From NCBI RefSeq assembly GCF_900110105.1, contig NZ_FOCL01000002.1, forward strand, positions 496,001 to 560,000: 64,000 nucleotides of DNA, in the 5' to 3' direction. The notes beneath the pieces were generated by a model. The model searched no databases, was not told the origin of the DNA, and saw nothing but the letters and a program-made list of their open reading frames with translations. The position numbers were made by a program, and so were the translations under genes. Origin of the DNA: Mucilaginibacter gossypiicola. Lineage in GTDB: Bacteria; Bacteroidota; Bacteroidia; Sphingobacteriales; Sphingobacteriaceae. This document shows, one piece after another, positions 43,231 through 52,997 of the stretch. Every line of letters begins with the position of its first letter. Position 1 is the stretch's first letter.

Positions 43231-45504
43231 ATGAGTATTCATTATAAAATAATAGCTGCAGAGCTTTCTGTAGCCGAAAAACAGGTTACCGCTACGGTAG
43301 GCCTGCTTGATGAAGGAGCCACAGTTCCGTTCATTTCCCGTTACCGTAAAGAGCTTACCGGCAGTTTGGATGAGGTACAGGTTGCCGCCATCCGCGATCG
43401 CGTACAACAACTGCGCGAGCTGGATAAACGCCGGGAGGCTATCCTGAAATCGCTTACAGACCTGGGAAAGTTAACGCCCGAACTGGAAAAGCAGATCAAC
43501 GAAGCCGAAACCATGGTTACGTTGGAAGATATCTATCTTCCTTATCGTCCTAAACGCAAAACCCGCGCTACAGCGGCCCGCGAAAAAGGCCTTCAGCCAC
43601 TTGCCGACGTTTTATTAGAACAAAACAATATCGACCCGGAACTGATCGCCGCCGAATATATCAGCGATGAAAAAGGCGTTGCCAGCGTTGAGGAGGCCCT
43701 GGCCGGAGCAAGGGATATCATCGCCGAAACCGTTGCAGAGAATGCAGAAGTACGCACCAAGATCCGTGAGCTTTTTGTAGAGAAAGGCACTTTCGCATCG
43801 CGCGTAGTTGAAGGTAAAGAAGAAGCAGGCATTAAATACAAAGACTACTTTGAATGGACAGAGCCGGTTAAGACAGCTCCATCTCACCGCATACTGGCTA
43901 TGCGCCGCGGTGAAAAAGAGGAGATTCTGTGGCTCGATCTGAAACCAGAAGAAGAAGATGCGTTGGAGATACTGGAAAATTCAGTTATCAAAGCCAACAA
44001 CCAGGCATCGGGCCAGGTTCGCTTAGCGGTAACCGATGGCTACAAGCGCCTGCTAAAACCATCGATGGAAACGGAAGTACGCCTGCTTACCAAAAAGAAA
44101 GCCGACGAGGAAGCTATCCGTGTATTTGCTGAAAATGCCCGTCAATTATTACTTGCTGCACCACTTGGCCAAAAAAGGGTGTTGGCTCTTGACCCGGGCT
44201 TCCGTACAGGCTGTAAATTGGTTTGTTTGGATGAGCAGGGCAAACTGCTTGAAAATACTACCGTTTATCCGCATACAGGCGCAGGACAGGCGCGTGAAGC
44301 CGAAAAAACGGTACAGCACTTGTTCCAGAAGTATAATATCGAAGCTATCGCTATTGGTAATGGCACCGCAGGCCGCGAAACGGAAGTTTTTGTGCGCAAC
44401 CTGAATCTATCAGGCGCAACCATTGTAATGGTAAATGAAAGCGGTGCTTCTATCTATTCTGCATCTGAAGTAGCAAGGGAAGAATTTCCTGACTATGACG
44501 TTACCGTAAGGGGAGCCGTATCTATCGGCCGCCGTTTAATGGATCCACTGGCCGAATTGGTAAAAATCGACCCAAAATCAATTGGGGTAGGTCAGTACCA
44601 GCATGACGTTGATCAGAATAAGCTTCAGACGTCCTTAGATGACACTGTGATCAGCGCAGTGAACGCGGTAGGTGTTGAGCTTAACACAGCCTCAAAACAG
44701 ATCCTGGCTTATGTATCAGGCCTTGGCCCGCAGCTGGCACAAAACATTGTTGAGTACCGTAACCAAAACGGGGCTTTTAAACGCCGTGAGCAGTTGAAAA
44801 AAGTTCCGCGTTTGGGCGATAAGGCATTTGAGCAGGCAGCAGGCTTCCTTCGGATCCACAATGCAGAGAACCCGCTTGATACCAGCGCCGTTCACCCGGA
44901 GCGTTATGGTTTACTGGAACAGATGGCGACTGACATGAAATGTACTGTAAAGGATTTGATGGGCAACCCAACCCTGCGCAAAAGCATTCCGCTGCAAAAA
45001 TATGTTTCCGAAACAGTTGGCTTACCAACTTTGAACGATATCATGGCCGAGCTTGCCAAACCGGGCCGCGACCCGCGTGAGCAATTCGAGGCATTCAGCT
45101 TTACCGATGGAATCAATGCCATTGGCGACTTGAAAGTGGGCATGAAACTACCGGGTATTGTCACCAACATCACTGCTTTCGGCGCTTTTGTTGATATCGG
45201 TGTTCACCAGGATGGCCTTGTTCACCTGAGCCAGATCACTAACCGTTACATTAAAGACCCTAACGAAGTACTTAAAGTACATCAAAAGGTTGAGGTAACC
45301 GTTACCGAGGTTGACGTGAACCGCAAACGCATTGCCCTATCCATGAAAGAAAACGACAAGAGCGAGCCAAACAACCAGCGCCGTAATGACGACCGTCGTC
45401 CACAGGGTAATAACAAACCGAACTTTAATAAAAGAGCCGAAAAAGAGCCTGAAACCGATATGGCTTTGAAACTGGCTGCTTTAAAGGGGAAGTTTAAGTT
45501 ATAA
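43231..45504 (+). CDS. tex: Tex family RNA-binding transcription accessory protein
   Basis: Nucleic-acid binding protein Tex, 757 residues from the ATG at 43231. Domain order is as in the family: N-terminal helical domain (YKIIAAELSVAEKQVTATVGLLDEGATVPFISRYRKELTG), YqgF/RNase H-like domain (ALDPGFRTGCKLVCLD), helix-hairpin-helix region (KQILAYVSGLGPQLAQNIVEYR) and a C-terminal S1 domain (about 640-710; LPGIVTNITAFGAFVDIGVHQDGLVHLSQI). A basic Asn/Arg-rich tail follows. It acts in the cytoplasm on transcription or RNA. Single gene. Confidence 0.95.
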   Translation: MSIHYKIIAAELSVAEKQVTATVGLLDEGATVPFISRYRKELTGSLDEVQVAAIRDRVQQLRELDKRREAILKSLTDLGKLTPELEKQINEAETMVTLEDIYLPYRPKRKTRATAAREKGLQPLADVLLEQNNIDPELIAAEYISDEKGVASVEEALAGARDIIAETVAENAEVRTKIRELFVEKGTFASRVVEGKEEAGIKYKDYFEWTEPVKTAPSHRILAMRRGEKEEILWLDLKPEEEDALEILENSVIKANNQASGQVRLAVTDGYKRLLKPSMETEVRLLTKKKADEEAIRVFAENARQLLLAAPLGQKRVLALDPGFRTGCKLVCLDEQGKLLENTTVYPHTGAGQAREAEKTVQHLFQKYNIEAIAIGNGTAGRETEVFVRNLNLSGATIVMVNESGASIYSASEVAREEFPDYDVTVRGAVSIGRRLMDPLAELVKIDPKSIGVGQYQHDVDQNKLQTSLDDTVISAVNAVGVELNTASKQILAYVSGLGPQLAQNIVEYRNQNGAFKRREQLKKVPRLGDKAFEQAAGFLRIHNAENPLDTSAVHPERYGLLEQMATDMKCTVKDLMGNPTLRKSIPLQKYVSETVGLPTLNDIMAELAKPGRDPREQFEAFSFTDGINAIGDLKVGMKLPGIVTNITAFGAFVDIGVHQDGLVHLSQITNRYIKDPNEVLKVHQKVEVTVTEVDVNRKRIALSMKENDKSEPNNQRRNDDRRPQGNNKPNFNKRAEKEPETDMALKLAALKGKFKL

Positions 45505-45528
45505 TTTAAAGTAGCATAATCTAAAAGA

Positions 45529-45610
45529 CGTCATTGCGAGGTACGAAGCAATCCCAAACTATACAGGGCGGACTTGCAAATCGGGGATTGCTTCGTACCT
45601 CGCAATGACG
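45529..45610. repeat. REP-like palindrome, copy 6 (GAGGTACGAAG type, intact)
   Basis: CGTCATTGCGAGGTACGAAG, CAATCCC, a centre CTATACAGGGCGGACTTGCA, then GGGGATTGCTTCGTACCTCG and CAATGACG. The arms match almost perfectly over 27 bases, so this is the reference copy of its type. Confidence 0.9.
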
Positions 45611-45650
45611 CTTCTTTTTGTTACCTGTAAATTTTTATTCCCCATAAACA

Positions 45651-45682
45651 AAAAATCCCCAACCTGATGGCTGGGGATTTTT
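45651..45682. terminator. Bidirectional terminator between tex and prfA
   Basis: AAAAATCCCCA and TGGGGATTTTT form a perfect 11-bp stem with an eight- to ten-base loop, A-run on one side and T-run on the other. It serves the convergent tex and prfA genes. Confidence 0.92.
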
Positions 45683-45704
45683 ATTTATATCATCTAACAG
45701 ATAC

Positions 45705-46778
45705 TTATGCTACTGTACCCTCTTTCAGTTTCTCCGCATTCTCGGCAAACTGAAGCGATTCAAGAATCTCCTGTAAATCACCATTAAGAACGCCTGGCAG
45801 GTTGTAAATGGTCAAGCCAATACGGTGCTCAGTTAAACGTCCTTGCGGATAGTTATAAGTACGTACCTTGGCCGACCTGTCGCCAGTTGATACCATGGTT
45901 TTACGTTTTTTAGATGTTTCTTCCAGGTGCTTCTGTAACTCCATCTCGTACACCCTCGAACGCAATACCTGTAAAGCTTTATCGTAGTTTTTTAATTGTG
46001 ATTTCTGATCCTGACACTGGGCAACAATGCCTGTAGGAAGGTGAGTTAACCTTACCGCAGAATAGGTAGTATTTACCGACTGACCGCCCGGCCCCGAAGC
46101 ACAGAACAGATCCTTACGGATATCACTTACCTGCAGGTCAATGTCAAACTCATCAACCTCGGGTAATACTACTACAGATGCTGCTGAGGTATGTACACGG
46201 CCTTGTGTTTCGGTATCAGGCACACGTTGTACACGGTGTACGCCCGATTCATATTTAAGCGTTCCGTAAGCGTCTTCGGCGTTTACGTTGAATACAATCT
46301 CTTTGTAACCGCCGCTGGTACCTTCGGTATAGTCAACCAGTTCGGTACGCCAGCCGCGTTTTTCGCAGTAACGCATATACATGCGGTAAAGGTCGCCAGC
46401 AAAAAGGGCAGCTTCGTCACCACCTGTACCACCACGAATCTCGACGATAGCATTTTTTGAATCCTCAGGATCTTTAGGGATGAGCATCAAACGGATCTCC
46501 TCCTCTTTTACTTCCTGCTGGGCAAGCAGTTCGTCGAGTTCCATTTTAGCCATTTCGCGAAACTCCTCGTCCTTTTCGGTGGCCAGGATTTCTTTATTGG
46601 TATCGATATTGCTCATAATGTTGCGGTAGATATAATACTCATCAACAATTTTGGCAAGGTCTTTATATTCTTTGTTTAACTGGGCAAAACGCTTCATGTC
46701 CTGCATGGCGTCAGGACTGCTCAGCTCACCTTCAACATTTTTCCAGCGCTCGTATATCAGCTCTAATTTATCTAACAT
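45705..46778 (-). CDS. prfA: Peptide chain release factor 1
   Basis: RF1, ends translation at UAA and UAG, 357 residues. The stop-codon recognition motif region [20 protein letters not shown] has PDT at 187-189 (PxT, usually PAT), which identifies RF1 and not RF2. The catalytic GGQ is at 231-233 in [19 protein letters not shown]. Length is normal. The gene is leftward, convergent with tex. Confidence 0.96.
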   Translation of the reverse strand: MLDKLELIYERWKNVEGELSSPDAMQDMKRFAQLNKEYKDLAKIVDEYYIYRNIMSNIDTNKEILATEKDEEFREMAKMELDELLAQQEVKEEEIRLMLIPKDPEDSKNAIVEIRGGTGGDEAALFAGDLYRMYMRYCEKRGWRTELVDYTEGTSGGYKEIVFNVNAEDAYGTLKYESGVHRVQRVPDTETQGRVHTSAASVVVLPEVDEFDIDLQVSDIRKDLFCASGPGGQSVNTTYSAVRLTHLPTGIVAQCQDQKSQLKNYDKALQVLRSRVYEMELQKHLEETSKKRKTMVSTGDRSAKVRTYNYPQGRLTEHRIGLTIYNLPGVLNGDLQEILESLQFAENAEKLKEGTVA

Positions 46779-47069
46779 ATTTTATAAATAATGATGCAGC
46801 TAAAACTGTTTGATATTGAACCGGCTTATGAAAGATTTGACGTTTCGGGGCGGCTTACAGGCTTGCTGCAAAAAAGTGCACAAAAGTACGTATTTTTTCT
46901 GTAAGAAAGATACCTTGTTTCGCTGTGCGGCTATCGCTAACACAGCTTATTACAATGAGCAAACAATGATGGCGACAACGCAAGAGTTGTATATTACATG
47001 TTTCAAGTTTATATTGAAAACTTATTTATATATTAGATTTTAATATACTAAACCTTAAATCTTAAAACT

Positions 47070-47405
47070 ATGGGCGGATTAGGCGCACCTGAAATCATTT
47101 TAATTATTGTAGCTTTTGCAAGTCTTGGATCAATGATACTTTTCCCGATCTGGGGGTACAATGCCGGTGCTAAACGAACCATTGGTGCAGTTCCGGGCCT
47201 GCTTTTGGGACTATTTCTTAATTTTATCGGGATAATAATTGTTTATTGCACTCCAAAAGTCGCGGATAAAAACCTTTATAATTTCCCACCAAAATCATCA
47301 GCAGATGAATTGCAAAAATTTAAGCAACTGTTTGATAATGGCGCGATAACAGAGTCAGAGTATAATGCTCAAAAAAACAGGATCTTAAATCCCAATAACT
47401 ATTGA
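47070..47405 (+). CDS. Small membrane protein with SHOCT domain
   Basis: A 111-residue protein with two hydrophobic segments (about 8-29 and 36-60) and a cytoplasmic C-terminal SHOCT motif (SADELQKFKQLFDNGAITESEYNAQKNRIL, about residues 76-106). SHOCT motifs are short helical hairpins of unknown, probably oligomerising, function. The coding region is AT-rich. The stop is three bases from the convergent lpxH-like gene. Confidence 0.82.
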   Translation: MGGLGAPEIILIIVAFASLGSMILFPIWGYNAGAKRTIGAVPGLLLGLFLNFIGIIIVYCTPKVADKNLYNFPPKSSADELQKFKQLFDNGAITESEYNAQKNRILNPNNY

Positions 47406-47408
47406 AAC

Positions 47409-48176
47409 TTATTCTTCACGCTTCTCAAAATATTCCAGCCTCAATTCCTTACCGTCAAAAACGGCATAAGAAAACTGAGTAATCCACTCGCCAAGATTAA
47501 CGTAACGGCTTTGCGGGTTTAGCTGAATATCGAGCGGAATATGACGATGGCCAAAAACAAGATAATCGTAAAAGTTGTTTTTTAATTCTTCGCGGCAAAA
47601 ATTTACCAGCCATTCCTGCTCTCCAGGTTTGGGGTTATCTTTCTTTTCATTGGTATCCCTGCTATGGCGGCTCCACTTATTGGCTATACCTACGCCAAGA
47701 TTGGGATGGATACGTGCAAACAGCCATTGGCAAAACCCGCTCCTGAAAAATCCTTTTAAAAATTTATAAAAGCTATCTCCCGGACCAAGCCCATCGCCGT
47801 GGTGAATGAAGAATTTTTTGCCGCCGCGCTCAATTTTTAATTCATTGGTAATGATGGTTGCACCAAACTCATTTACAAAGTAATCAAACATCCACATATC
47901 GTGGTTGCCTTTAAACAGGTAAAGCTTTACCCCTGCATCGGCAAGTTCGGCAAGTTTGCCCAAAAAACGGATATAACCTTTAGGCACTACGGTTTTGTAT
48001 TCGAACCAAAAGTCAAAAACATCGCCAACCAGGAATATTTCGGCCGCGTCATGCTTAATGCTATCAAGCCAGCGCACTATCTTATCTTCGCGTTGGCGGC
48101 TTGAGGCGTAAGTACCTGTACCTAAATGAAAATCAGAAGCAAAATAGAGTTTGTCGCGAACCGGCATATCCGGCAA
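47409..48176 (-). CDS. lpxH: UDP-2,3-diacylglucosamine diphosphatase-like metallophosphoesterase
   Basis: Calcineurin-like phosphoesterase of the LpxH type, 255 residues, hydrolysing UDP-2,3-diacylglucosamine to lipid X in lipid A synthesis on the inner face of the membrane. Metal motifs in order: DFHLG (14-18), GDVFDFW, KGNHDMW, HHGDG and FGHRH. The FDFWFEYK block is typical of LpxH/LpxH2 in Bacteroidota. Its neighbours do not belong to lipid A synthesis. The function rests on family resemblance. Confidence 0.85.
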   Translation of the reverse strand: MPDMPVRDKLYFASDFHLGTGTYASSRQREDKIVRWLDSIKHDAAEIFLVGDVFDFWFEYKTVVPKGYIRFLGKLAELADAGVKLYLFKGNHDMWMFDYFVNEFGATIITNELKIERGGKKFFIHHGDGLGPGDSFYKFLKGFFRSGFCQWLFARIHPNLGVGIANKWSRHSRDTNEKKDNPKPGEQEWLVNFCREELKNNFYDYLVFGHRHIPLDIQLNPQSRYVNLGEWITQFSYAVFDGKELRLEYFEKREE

Positions 48177-48282
48177 AAATACGTTTTAACAGCCAAACAG
48201 AAAAGATAAAGATTGTTACACAATAGCTACAAAACAACGGCGTACCTTAGTGGTTATTCACAATACATTAAACATTAAAATT

Positions 48283-48525
48283 ATGGCAATCCCCGAAAAT
48301 CCAAATCTTGATGATGCACAGGAAAATAAAGATCCCGGCAATGAGTATGAACAAAACGAAGGCCAGGATACCGGCAACGAAATAATTGATAACAGCGAAC
48401 CGGATGTAGCCGGATTGAATGCAGCCAGCCGGGCATCAGAATCATCATTTACCTTAAACTTTGAAGATGGCTATGCTCCTGCACCGGATAAAAAGGACGA
48501 TGACCAGCAATCACCAAAACACTGA
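48283..48525 (+). CDS. Small acidic, probably disordered protein
   Basis: An 80-residue protein very rich in Asp, Glu, Asn and Pro (MAIPENPNLDDAQENKDPG at the start, PDKKDDDQQSPKH at the end), with no hydrophobic core and hence probably unfolded. I start at the ATG of 48283; the open frame extends 11 codons upstream into less likely sequence. It is followed 11 bases later by the gene at 48537 and shares the terminator at 48905. No family is recognised. Confidence 0.6.
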   Translation: MAIPENPNLDDAQENKDPGNEYEQNEGQDTGNEIIDNSEPDVAGLNAASRASESSFTLNFEDGYAPAPDKKDDDQQSPKH

Positions 48526-48536
48526 TATACTGAACA

Positions 48537-48884
48537 ATGAAAAAATTATTATTGCCGGCGTTGATCATGGTCGTTTTTGCCGGTAAGGTGTCGGCACAGT
48601 CAAAAGGCTTTTCCATGGTCGATTTCAGGGCTAATATAGGCAAAACGGGCACCTTATGTGATACCGTTTACTCATACAAAGCGGTAAGCGACACACTTAC
48701 CCTGTTAAACATGGGCGCGGCCTACCCAAGGCAGAAATATACCATAGCAGTAAAGGGTAGCCAAATAAAGCTTGACCTATCTACCATAAAAGGGAAACAT
48801 GTATGCGCAACCGGTACATTTGAACTTTTCAAAGGTCAGCCCGAAATTGTGGCCGACAAGCCGGAACAGATCACGGTTAACTGA
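48537..48884 (+). CDS. Small secreted protein of unknown function
   Basis: A 115-residue exported protein. The signal peptide (1-21) ends KVSAQ. The mature part has two Cys (in TLCDTVY and HVCATG) and alternating beta-strand character, ending ELFKGQPEIVADKPEQITVN, which resembles small OB-fold proteins. I do not assign a family. It is probably co-transcribed with the acidic protein gene just upstream and is followed by a strong terminator. Confidence 0.72.
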   Translation: MKKLLLPALIMVVFAGKVSAQSKGFSMVDFRANIGKTGTLCDTVYSYKAVSDTLTLLNMGAAYPRQKYTIAVKGSQIKLDLSTIKGKHVCATGTFELFKGQPEIVADKPEQITVN

Positions 48885-48904
48885 TCAATCCAAATGACTA
48901 TAAA

Positions 48905-48945
48905 ACAAAAAGAGAGCAGATCAATGATCTGCTCTCTTTTTGTTT
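48905..48945. terminator. Bidirectional terminator
   Basis: AAAAAGAGAGCAGATCA with its perfect complement ATGATCTGCTCTCTTTTTG forms a long stem with a minimal loop and T-runs both ways. It ends the rightward small-protein genes and the leftward barrel gene at 48974. Confidence 0.93.
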
Positions 48946-48973
48946 TATTATGATAATAATATCAGCTTTTGGC

Positions 48974-49729
48974 TTAAAACGCCTTGTATAAGCCAAATAC
49001 AATTTGTCCTTCGGTAATTGGCTGCTTGGTAACTAAACGGCCTACATTAAGCGTACGCCCGGTTGTTGTTACATCATATCCCGGCGATTTAACATAATTG
49101 CCTTTAAGCGATAGTCCCCAGCCGGCACCCATATCAAACCTGATTGCTGCGCTACCGCCATACGCAAAAGCGTAGCCTTTAGAACTTTCCTGGGTAATGC
49201 TGCCGGTTTGGGCGTCAACACCGGTAACAGATATGGTAAGCAATGGTGAGGTCTGGCTTTTTAAAGCTCCTGCAGATGCCCTTAGGTCAAACGATAAGCT
49301 GCGCCATACAAAAGTATATTGCGGGCCTAATAACAGGTTAAAGCTGCGGTAACGTTTGTCAGCGGTTACAGTTCCCTGGTCTGCTTTAAATGAGGTTGTA
49401 TATCCCTGTGATAATATCAGGTCATCATCATATGAAAAATTGCTTTGATCCTGGTATGAAAAGGTATAGCCGATACCAAAGTTCCTATGCAGGTAATATG
49501 CACCGTCAAGCTGGAAAGTAACGCCCCTGTTTGCAAAACCCGATTTATTGTTGCTGTAATCAGCTTTTGCAAAATCTCCCAGCGCATAGGAAATACCCAT
49601 ACTTAAGCCCACATAAGGTTTAAGTTTCACTTTCGTTTCATCGTCTTTATCGTTAGTATCCTGAGCTTTTGTAGTAAATGCCAGCAGCATTAAAAGGCCT
49701 GCTGTAAAAAAAGTAAGGGTTTGTTTCAT
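48974..49729 (-). CDS. Outer-membrane beta-barrel protein
   Basis: Exported 251-residue barrel protein. The signal peptide ends FTTKAQ, followed by an acidic linker (DTNDKDDETK) and alternating strands of the OmpA/OmpX-like kind (LKPYVGLSMGISYALGDF, GIGYTFSYQDQ, FNLLLGPQYTFVWRSLSFDLRAS, GWGLSLKGNYVK), ending IVFGLYKAF with a C-terminal Phe. Function unknown. Single leftward gene ending at a strong shared terminator. Confidence 0.85.
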   Translation of the reverse strand: MKQTLTFFTAGLLMLLAFTTKAQDTNDKDDETKVKLKPYVGLSMGISYALGDFAKADYSNNKSGFANRGVTFQLDGAYYLHRNFGIGYTFSYQDQSNFSYDDDLILSQGYTTSFKADQGTVTADKRYRSFNLLLGPQYTFVWRSLSFDLRASAGALKSQTSPLLTISVTGVDAQTGSITQESSKGYAFAYGGSAAIRFDMGAGWGLSLKGNYVKSPGYDVTTTGRTLNVGRLVTKQPITEGQIVFGLYKAF

Positions 49730-50070
49730 GTTTGTTATTATGTAACTGTATTACCGTAAGTTGCCACTGCATGCTTAGCTGCAAAGCAAACGTGTAAAAA
49801 AACGCATTATTATTGATACTTATATGATAACAAGCCTCCTCTTTAGGGCCAAAATCACATCGGTTATCATCTGCAAAAATCAAAGGAGTTAACTTTTAAT
49901 AACTTGCCCTCATTTTACAGCAGTTTTTTCACGCCGCTAATATAGCCTGCAATGGGCAATTAAACAGCAACCGGGCGCAAAATTAACAACTTTTAACCTT
50001 TTGAACCGTTATTGCCTTGCAGCAATGTAGCCTGAATGGCTATCTTTAGTTGCCTGTAATTTAAACTACC
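49730..50070. other. Divergent intergenic region
   Basis: About 340 bases between the leftward barrel gene and the rightward prolyl oligopeptidase. It holds a good rightward promoter at 50017-50048 and no repeat or gene that I can recognise. The leftward promoter is not evident. Confidence 0.6.
50017..50048 (+). promoter_or_regulatory. Promoter for the prolyl oligopeptidase gene
   Basis: TTG (50017-50019), 21 bases, then TATCTTTA (50041-50048), seven of eight matches to TAnnTTTG. The ATG follows at 50071. Confidence 0.6.
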
Positions 50071-52188
50071 ATGACAAAAACGTTCTGTTTATTAGCATTA
50101 GCTGTTTTATTTTGCAGCTATACACACGCACAAATGACTATAAAAACGCTTCCATATCCCAAAACAAAAAAAATTGATGTTGTTGATACCTATTTTGGCA
50201 CCCAGGTGCCCGATCCATACCGCTGGCTTGAGAACGATCATGCCGAGGATACCAAAGCCTGGGTACAGGACGAAAATAAGGTAACATTCAACTATCTCGA
50301 CCAGATCCCTTACCGGGCCGAAATGCACAAACGCCTGGAATTTTTATGGAACTATGAAAAGTACAGCGCTCCCTTTAAGGAAGGCAAATACATATATTTT
50401 TATAAAAATGACGGTTTACAAAGTCAGAATGTACTATATCGCCAATTAGGTGATAACGGCACGCCTGATGTTTTCCTTGACCCTAACAAATTCTCGGCGG
50501 ATGGCACTACCTCCTTACAGGGCATCGAATTTAGTAAAAACGGCGAACTGGCCGCTTATCAGATTTCCGAAGGCGGCTCGGACTGGCGTAAGGTTATCGT
50601 TGTTAACACCGAAGATAAAACTGTTGTTGGCGATACTTTAAAAGACGTGAAGTTTAGCGGGCTGGCATGGCACGGTACCGACGGCTTTTACTACAGCAGC
50701 TATGACAAGCCAACCCAAGGCAGCCAGCTTTCGGGTATGACACAGTTTCATAAGCTTTATTATCATAAACTTGGCACCCCCCAAAGCACAGATAAACTGG
50801 TATTTGGCGGCGATAAAACTCCTCGCCGGTATATAGGTGCTTACCTTACCGAAGATGAGCGTTTTTTGGTGATCACCGCCGCAACCTCAACAACCGGCAA
50901 CGAGCTTTATATCCAGGATTTAAGCAAACCCGGCAGCCAGATCATCAATGTTGTAAATAACTTTGATAATCAGCACAGCGTTTTAGATAACGTGGGCAGC
51001 AAGCTTTATATCTTAACCAATATCTACTCGCCCAATTTTAAAATTGTTACTGTTGATGCTGCCGAACCGGGTATTACCCATTGGAAAAACCTAATCCCCG
51101 AAACCAAAAATGTATTAAGCGCCACCACCGGCGGAGGTAAAATTTTTGCCGAATACCTGCAGGACGCCACATCCCTGATACAGCAATACAATATGGATGG
51201 CAAACTCGAACGAACTATCCAGCTGCCGTCAATTGGCTCGGCTTCGGGTTTCGGTGCAAAAAAAGAAGAGAAAGTAACCTATTACACTTTTACCAATTAC
51301 ATATATCCGCCTACTATTTTTAAGCTGGATATTGAAAGCGGCGCCTCCACAGTCTATAAAAAATCGGGAGCGAAGTTTGATCCTGAGCAATATGAATCAA
51401 AGCAGGTGTTTTATACCTCAAAGGATAAAACAAAGATCCCGATGATTATCACCTATAAAAAAGGGACAGTGTTAAACGGGCAAAATCCAACTTTACTGTA
51501 TGCCTATGGTGGGTTCGGCGTTAGCTTAACCCCAGCCTTTAGCACATCAAATATTATTTTGCTTGAGCACGGCGGCATTTATGCGGTACCCAACCTGCGC
51601 GGCGGGGGCGAGTATGGCGAAACCTGGCACCGGAAGGGCATCAAGTTAAAAAAACAGAATGTATTTGATGATTTTATTGCGGCAGCCGAATATCTTATCA
51701 AAAACAAATATACTTCCAAAGATTACCTCGCCGTTTCGGGAGGATCAAACGGAGGCCTGCTTATTGGCGCTATGTTAACCCAACGCCCCGATCTGTTTAA
51801 AGTAGCGTTTCCGGCCGTAGGTGTATTAGATATGCTCAGGTATAACAAATTCACCGCCGGCGCCGGCTGGAGCTATGATTACGGCACAGCCGAAGATTCG
51901 GAACAAATGTTTAAATATCTTTATAATTACTCGCCATATCATGCCCTTAAACCGGGCGTTTACCCTGCCACCATGGTAACCACTGCCGATCATGACGACC
52001 GTGTAGTACCTGCCCATTCATTCAAATTTGCTGCCCGTTTGCAGGAATACCAGCAGGGAGCTGCGCCAACACTTATCCGCATTGAAACCAATGCCGGCCA
52101 CGGAGCAGGACAAAGCACAGCCCAATTGATAAACGGCCAGGTTGATAAATGGGCATTTATGTTTTGGAATATGGGTATTAAATGGTAA
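50071..52188 (+). CDS. Prolyl oligopeptidase family serine peptidase (S9A)
   Basis: Exported prolyl endopeptidase, 705 residues. A signal peptide (1-20, ending THAQ) is followed by the N-terminal segment PYPKTKKIDVVDTYFGTQVPDPYRWLEND that wraps the catalytic domain, a seven-bladed propeller (about 85-430) and the alpha/beta-hydrolase domain. The catalytic Ser is in SGGSNGGLLIGA, Asp in TADHDDRVVPAHS and His in NAGHGAGQS. It cuts after Pro in short peptides; export suggests use of external peptides. Probably followed by the GDSL gene as one unit, 32 bases later. Confidence 0.95.
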   Translation: MTKTFCLLALAVLFCSYTHAQMTIKTLPYPKTKKIDVVDTYFGTQVPDPYRWLENDHAEDTKAWVQDENKVTFNYLDQIPYRAEMHKRLEFLWNYEKYSAPFKEGKYIYFYKNDGLQSQNVLYRQLGDNGTPDVFLDPNKFSADGTTSLQGIEFSKNGELAAYQISEGGSDWRKVIVVNTEDKTVVGDTLKDVKFSGLAWHGTDGFYYSSYDKPTQGSQLSGMTQFHKLYYHKLGTPQSTDKLVFGGDKTPRRYIGAYLTEDERFLVITAATSTTGNELYIQDLSKPGSQIINVVNNFDNQHSVLDNVGSKLYILTNIYSPNFKIVTVDAAEPGITHWKNLIPETKNVLSATTGGGKIFAEYLQDATSLIQQYNMDGKLERTIQLPSIGSASGFGAKKEEKVTYYTFTNYIYPPTIFKLDIESGASTVYKKSGAKFDPEQYESKQVFYTSKDKTKIPMIITYKKGTVLNGQNPTLLYAYGGFGVSLTPAFSTSNIILLEHGGIYAVPNLRGGGEYGETWHRKGIKLKKQNVFDDFIAAAEYLIKNKYTSKDYLAVSGGSNGGLLIGAMLTQRPDLFKVAFPAVGVLDMLRYNKFTAGAGWSYDYGTAEDSEQMFKYLYNYSPYHALKPGVYPATMVTTADHDDRVVPAHSFKFAARLQEYQQGAAPTLIRIETNAGHGAGQSTAQLINGQVDKWAFMFWNMGIKW

Positions 52189-52220
52189 TTATCTTTAAAT
52201 CTTGATACACAATTTTATAA

Positions 52221-52997
52221 ATGAAAAAATATCTGTTAGCGGTTGTACTGTTATTTATTACATCAACTATAAGTTTTGCACAGCATAAGAAACCAGCCCT
52301 CAACATCGTATTCATAGGCAATAGTATAACTCAGGGGGTACAGTTGGCCGATGCTGCTACTGAAGCTCCGCCGGCCACCGCTGTAGCTTATCTGCAAAAA
52401 CAAAAGAACCTGGACACCGTGAGTTTCAGCAACCAGGGACATAGCGGCTACACCACGCTTGATTTTTTGCCCGGCACCGGTACATTTTCCAAAGTTGAAG
52501 ATGCAGCCAACGCTTTTACCAATAAGGATGCATTGCTGATATTTTCGATAAAACTTGGTACAAATGACAGCGCCATACACGGGCCGCACGGCGCACCTGT
52601 ATCGCCTGAAGATTATCAAAAAAATTTGAAGACCATAGTTGATAAATTATTGGCAGATTTCCCGAAAGCGGTTATCATTTTCCAGCATCCACTATGGTAT
52701 AGCCCTAATACCTATAATGGTGCAAAATACTTACAGGAAGGCTTAAACAGGTTACAAAGCTATGTACCGATGATAGATGGGCTTGTAAAATCATATGCTA
52801 CAACAAACCCCAAACAGGTATTTGTGGGCGATACTAAAGCTTTCGCCTACTTTGAAAAAAATCATTTAACTGATCTCATTCCCGAAAATGGTAAACAGGG
52901 CACGTTTTACCTTCATCCCAATAAAAAAGGGGCCGAAGCTTTAGGTAAGTTTTGGGGGATGGCTATTAATAAGGTTGTAAGGCGAAATTTTAAATGA
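52221..52997 (+). CDS. SGNH/GDSL hydrolase
   Basis: Secreted esterase-like hydrolase of 258 residues. The signal peptide ends SFAQ. Block I is IVFIGNSITQG with the nucleophilic Ser, block III is IKLGTNDSAIHG, and block V is LHPNKKGAEALG supplying the catalytic His; the Asp of the usual DxxH is replaced by His-Pro-Asn, a common variant. Such enzymes in Bacteroidota often deacetylate glycans. No glycan locus is adjacent; it follows the prolyl oligopeptidase closely. Confidence 0.88.
   Translation: MKKYLLAVVLLFITSTISFAQHKKPALNIVFIGNSITQGVQLADAATEAPPATAVAYLQKQKNLDTVSFSNQGHSGYTTLDFLPGTGTFSKVEDAANAFTNKDALLIFSIKLGTNDSAIHGPHGAPVSPEDYQKNLKTIVDKLLADFPKAVIIFQHPLWYSPNTYNGAKYLQEGLNRLQSYVPMIDGLVKSYATTNPKQVFVGDTKAFAYFEKNHLTDLIPENGKQGTFYLHPNKKGAEALGKFWGMAINKVVRRNFK

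Noticed and set aside
46810..47043. A 77-codon rightward frame upstream of the SHOCT gene
   Set aside because: Composition is not protein-like (many Cys, Lys and Phe without pattern), it runs through the promoter region of prfA and has no recognisable start context.
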